The position numbers were made by a program, and so were the translations under genes. Below the pieces are notes generated by a model that saw only the letters and a list, made by a program, of their open reading frames with translations, searched no databases and was not told the origin of the DNA. Positions 13,704 through 15,751 of a DNA stretch of 15,751 nucleotides are shown here, one piece after another. The stretch's first letter is position 1; each line of letters begins with the position of its first letter. The DNA is taken from positions 1-15,751 of the forward strand of contig JACMOT010000200.1 of NCBI GenBank assembly GCA_014377915.1, read 5' to 3'. The DNA comes from Tardiphaga sp. (GTDB lineage Bacteria > Pseudomonadota > Alphaproteobacteria > Rhizobiales > Xanthobacteraceae).

Positions 13704-15596
13704 ATGACCGTGAATGAGATCTCCGTCGTCGATGCGGCGCCGCCGCTACGGGAGAGGGGCCCCCTCTCCCGTGGCAATGCGGTGTCGTCGCTCGAGCACG
13801 CACTGGGCCTGCTGGTTGAAATCCCGGCGGCGCTGCTGGTGGTGGCGGAGGTCGTCATCCTGTTCATCGGCGTGGTCGCGCGCTACGGCTTCCACCGGCC
13901 GGTGATCTGGTCCGACGAGTTGTCGTCGATCCTGTTCCTGTGGCTGGCCATGCTCGGCTCCGCGGTCGCGTTCCGCCGCGGCGAGCACATGCGGATGACC
14001 GCGCTGGTGGCGACCGCCAAGCCGGCCACCTGGGCCTTCCTCGACATGATCGCCACCTGCTCGGCTCTGGCTTTCCTGCTGATGATCGTGGTGCCGTCCT
14101 ACGAATACGCCTATGAGGAAAGCTACATCACCACGCCGGCGCTGCAGATCGCCAACTCGTTTCGCGCCGCGGCGCTGCCGGTCGGCATCACCGTGATGTC
14201 GCTGTTCGCGCTGTTGCGGCTGCTGCGCTTTGGCAATGTCCGCATTGTGTTCGCCGCACTGGCGACCGTCGTCGCGATCATCGGCCTGTTCTGGCTGGCG
14301 CAGCCGGTATTCCGCCAGCTTGGCAATCTCAATTTGATCATCTTCTTTGTGGGCGTTGTCGGCATGTGTGTGTTCGCGGGCGTGCCGATCGCCTTTGCCT
14401 TTGGTCTGGCGATCTTCGGCTACATGGCGCTGACTACGCAAACGCCGATGATGGTGCTGGTCGGCCGCATGGACGAGGGCATGAGCCATCTGATCCTGCT
14501 GTCGGTGCCGCTATTCGTGTTCCTCGGGCTGCTGATCGAGATGACTGGTATGGCGCGTGCGATGGTGGCGTTTCTCGCCAGCCTGCTCGGCCATGTCCGC
14601 GGCGGGCTGCACTACGTGCTGCTCGGCGCCATGTATCTGGTTTCCGGCATCTCCGGCTCCAAGGCCGCCGACATGGCGGCCGTGGCGCCGGTACTGTTTC
14701 CGGAGATGAAAGCGCGAGGCGCCAAGCCGGGCGATCTCGTCGCTCTGCTCGCGGCGACCGGCGCGCAGACCGAAACCATCCCGCCGAGCCTGGTGTTGAT
14801 CACCATTGGTTCGGTGACTGGCGTGTCGATCTCGGCGCTGTTCACCGGCGGCCTGCTGCCAGGCGTGGTGCTGGCGTTCACGCTTTCAGTGCTGGTGTGG
14901 TGGCGCTACCGCGGCGAGGACCTCAGCCATGTGAAGCGGGCGACGCGAAGCGAGATCGGCCGGGCCTTCATCATCTCCCTGCCCGCGCTGGCACTGCCCT
15001 TCGTGATCCGCTTCGCCGTTGTCGAGGGCATTGCGACCGCGACCGAGGTTTCGACCATCGGCATCGTCTACGCGCTGATCGCCGGAATCCTGATCTATCG
15101 CCAGTTCAACTGGCGCCGGCTGATGCCGATGCTGGTCGACACCGCCTGCCTGTCCGGCGCCATCCTGCTGATCATCGGCACCGCAACCGGCATGGCCTGG
15201 GGGCTGACGCAGTCAGGCTTTTCGCGCGCGCTGGCCGCCGCCATGACCGGGTTGCCGGGCGGCGGCGCCACCTTCATCGCGGTGTCGATCGTCGCCTTCG
15301 TGATCCTCGGCAGCGTGCTGGAAGGCATCCCGGCGATCGTGCTGTTCGGGCCGCTGCTGTTTCCGATTGCCCGCCTGGTTGGCGTGCACGAGGTGCATTA
15401 CGCGATGGTGGTCATCCTCGCGATGGGCATCGGCCTGTTCGCGCCGCCATTCGGCGTTGGTTATTACGCGGCGTGCGCGATCGGCCGGGTCGATCCGGCG
15501 GAAGGCATCCGGCCGATCCTCGGCTACCTGCTGGCGCTGCTGGTTGGCTTGATGATCGTGGCGATCTTCCCGTGGATATCGATTGGATTTTTGTAG
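13704..15596 (+). CDS. dctQM: TRAP transporter fused permease (DctQ-DctM)
   Basis: A 630-residue inner-membrane protein joining both membrane parts of a TRAP transporter. Residues about 28-190 form the DctQ-like small domain with four membrane segments (for example the RPVIWSDELSSILFLWLAMLGSAVAFRRGEHM signature region, with its acidic WSDE and RRGEHM). A linking helix near 200-230 leads into the DctM large domain, with its IPIAFAFG-like VPIAFAFGLAIFG, GAMYLVSGISGSKAADMAAVAPVLFPEM and GIGLFAPPFGVGYY motifs, which drives sodium-coupled uptake. Total length fits Q (about 200) plus M (about 425). The first 27 residues are odd: residues 15-24 (LRERGPLSRG) are encoded by a palindrome. If translation starts at GTG 13782, the palindrome is intergenic; ATG 13704 is the default start. 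The partner binding protein is 36 bases upstream. Confidence 0.93.
   Translation: MTVNEISVVDAAPPLRERGPLSRGNAVSSLEHALGLLVEIPAALLVVAEVVILFIGVVARYGFHRPVIWSDELSSILFLWLAMLGSAVAFRRGEHMRMTALVATAKPATWAFLDMIATCSALAFLLMIVVPSYEYAYEESYITTPALQIANSFRAAALPVGITVMSLFALLRLLRFGNVRIVFAALATVVAIIGLFWLAQPVFRQLGNLNLIIFFVGVVGMCVFAGVPIAFAFGLAIFGYMALTTQTPMMVLVGRMDEGMSHLILLSVPLFVFLGLLIEMTGMARAMVAFLASLLGHVRGGLHYVLLGAMYLVSGISGSKAADMAAVAPVLFPEMKARGAKPGDLVALLAATGAQTETIPPSLVLITIGSVTGVSISALFTGGLLPGVVLAFTLSVLVWWRYRGEDLSHVKRATRSEIGRAFIISLPALALPFVIRFAVVEGIATATEVSTIGIVYALIAGILIYRQFNWRRLMPMLVDTACLSGAILLIIGTATGMAWGLTQSGFSRALAAAMTGLPGGGATFIAVSIVAFVILGSVLEGIPAIVLFGPLLFPIARLVGVHEVHYAMVVILAMGIGLFAPPFGVGYYAACAIGRVDPAEGIRPILGYLLALLVGLMIVAIFPWISIGFL
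13748..13772. repeat. 25-base palindrome at the start of the DctQM gene
   Basis: Arms ACGGGAGAGGGG (13748-13759) and CCCCTCTCCCGT (13761-13772) are exactly complementary over 12 bp with a single-base centre. An RNA with this sequence would fold into an extremely stable hairpin. It is read in frame as LRERGPLSRG (residues 15-24) if the gene starts at 13704. Related GGGAGAGG/CCTCTCCC palindromes occur, as I recall, dispersed in rhizobial genomes. Confidence 0.7.
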
Positions 15597-15612
15597 GTCC
15601 GGCGCAATATGA

Positions 15613-15632
15613 GGCAGCGCAATCGCGCTGTC
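15613..15632 (+). terminator. Possible weak terminator hairpin after dctQM
   Basis: GGCAGCGC-AATC-GCGCTGTC forms an 8-bp stem, including one G-U pair, with a 4-base loop, 16 bases after the dctQM stop. Only CTT follows and no T-run, so termination may be partial and the downstream gene may receive read-through. Confidence 0.35.
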
Positions 15633-15690
15633 CTTCATCACGCGGTGCCTGAGCAAAACCAACGTCGATCTGAACGCATTGGTGTTTTTG

Positions 15691-15751
15691 ATGTCGAACA
15701 ATGATCAGGGCCAGTACAGCGTCGGGCTCGACAAGAACCCGGCCAATTTCG
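15691..15751 (+). CDS. Acyl-CoA synthetase N-terminus (partial, cut by window end)
   Basis: ATG 15691 opens a frame that runs off the window after 20 codons, reading MSNNDQGQYSVGLDKNPANF. The Y-x-GLDKNPANF pattern is, from memory, the typical beginning of the acyl-CoA synthetase (AMP-dependent synthetase/ligase) family related to long-chain and 3-methylmercaptopropionyl-CoA ligases in Bradyrhizobium-type bacteria. No catalytic motif is included. No clear ribosome binding site precedes it; the 94-base gap to dctQM contains a hairpin. If correct, the enzyme would activate a carboxylic acid to its CoA ester, a sensible step after TRAP uptake of an organic acid. Confidence 0.6.
   Translation, partial: MSNNDQGQYSVGLDKNPANF

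Noticed and set aside
14366..15652. 428-codon plus-strand frame inside dctQM
   Set aside because: Arg-rich and hydrophilic, whereas the overlapping frame encodes an obvious TRAP permease with family motifs.

Overview
The window reads as chromosomal DNA of a high-GC alphaproteobacterium, most likely of the Bradyrhizobium/Rhodopseudomonas/Afipia group (Nitrobacteraceae). The grounds are the 82-residue Hfq with its typical alphaproteobacterial sequence, the order dat-hfq-hflX followed by convergent mazG, and a dispersed intergenic palindrome of a type I associate with these genomes. Taxonomy is inferred from recalled family sequences; no search was run. I see no tRNA, rRNA, CRISPR array, transposase or integrase.

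Region 1 (1-4466) is conserved housekeeping: a D-amino-acid transaminase, the RNA chaperone Hfq with a recognisable sigma70-like promoter, the ribosome-associated GTPase HflX, the nucleotide pyrophosphohydrolase MazG (convergent with hflX, stop codons touching), and the queuosine/preQ0 enzyme QueC (divergent from mazG).

Region 2 (4463-6134, minus strand) is a compact three-gene cobalt-type nitrile hydratase operon: alpha subunit, beta subunit, then a beta-like activator, each junction an ATGA overlap. The alpha subunit has a His/Asp-rich N-terminus and the CTLCSC metal claw. No amidase is in the window. A divergent exported protein with beta-barrel-like sequence follows (6200-6961).

Region 3 (7009-9517) is the most interesting functionally: a possible 20-codon leader ORF with a strong ribosome binding site, overlapping by GTGA a hydroxylysine-kinase-like phosphotransferase, followed by a class III PLP enzyme that resembles the phospho-lyases (ethanolamine-phosphate / 5-phosphohydroxylysine phospho-lyase) rather than ordinary transaminases. 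Together they suggest a two-step route in which an amino alcohol is phosphorylated and then loses phosphate and ammonia.

Region 4 (9518-11633) looks like an accessory insert: an unrecognised, more A/T-rich membrane-anchored protein, an Xre/MbcA/ParS-type antitoxin with a RES-domain NAD-targeting toxin behind a promoter rich in TTGAC repeats, and an AT-rich palindromic gap.

Region 5 (11634-15751) is catabolic/transport: an NAD-type short-chain dehydrogenase divergent from a TRAP transporter (Tat-exported DctP-like binding protein, then a fused DctQ-DctM membrane protein whose N-terminus carries a 25-base near-perfect palindrome), then the first 20 codons of what looks like an acyl-CoA synthetase, cut by the window edge.
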